A stretch of 38,213 nt of DNA from Mnemiopsis leidyi. Lineage: Eukaryota > Ctenophora > Tentaculata > Lobata > Bolinopsidae. The notes under the pieces are model-generated. The model worked only from the letters and a program-made list of their open reading frames with translations, was not told the DNA's origin and made no database searches. Positions 38,209 through 38,213 of this stretch are shown one piece after another (the stretch's first letter is position 1; every line of letters starts with the position of its first letter). Location of the stretch: positions 66,378-104,590 of the forward strand of contig JH154416.1 of NCBI GenBank assembly GCA_000226015.1. Direction: 5' to 3'. The translations under genes were made by a program, and so were the position numbers.

Positions 38209-38213
38209 ATCAT

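Overview
The window is eukaryotic and metazoan. It is AT-rich, the genes are split by GT-AG introns of roughly 110-710 bp, and the proteins include metazoan signalling domains: two PDZ domains plus a WW domain in one protein, a death domain, and a class-A-like seven-transmembrane receptor. CCCTAA telomere-type motifs also fit a non-arthropod animal. Compact introns set in long gene-free stretches, together with a stand-alone retroelement ORF1-like frame, suggest an invertebrate, possibly non-bilaterian (cnidarian or placozoan type). I cannot place it further from sequence alone.

Layout. 1-1.0 kb holds diverged repeats. At 1138-1310 is a short exon-like frame matching the N-terminal UBA-like motif of Regnase/ZC3H12 proteins. 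At 3285-4238 (-) is a secreted protein made of two almost identical 149-residue domains. 4.2-14.3 kb has no gene I can support, only minisatellites. At 14278-15189 (-) is an intact ORF1p-like (coiled coil plus RRM-like) frame with no reverse transcriptase beside it. 15.2-18.9 kb is non-coding and carries several tandem arrays, including a 17-copy 16-mer and a degenerate telomeric tract. At 18998-20545 (+) is a three-exon, 388-residue divergent GPCR.

At 21610-24882 (-) is a six-exon, 852-residue protein whose first exon contains five copies of an unrecognised 47-column module. This is the best candidate for something undescribed. Head-to-head with it, at about 25421-26266 (+), lie the last exons of a death-domain gene. 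26.9-27.7 kb is a very long TTG/CAA microsatellite containing an assembly gap. 27.7-29.3 kb is a GC-rich mosaic of a roughly 95-bp module in both orientations. At 31779-37314 (+) is a 13-exon, 755-residue STXBP4/Synip-like scaffold (PDZ-PDZ-EF-hand-like-coiled coil-WW). Facing it at the right edge is a possible terminal exon of a minus-strand gene.

The genes do not form an obvious pathway. The receptor, the death-domain protein and the PDZ/WW scaffold are all signalling proteins, but no functional link is shown by the sequence. Exon boundaries were placed by hand from GT-AG sites and reading-frame continuity. The multi-exon models of the GPCR, the repeat protein and the STXBP4-like gene close perfectly in phase and are preceded by in-frame stops.
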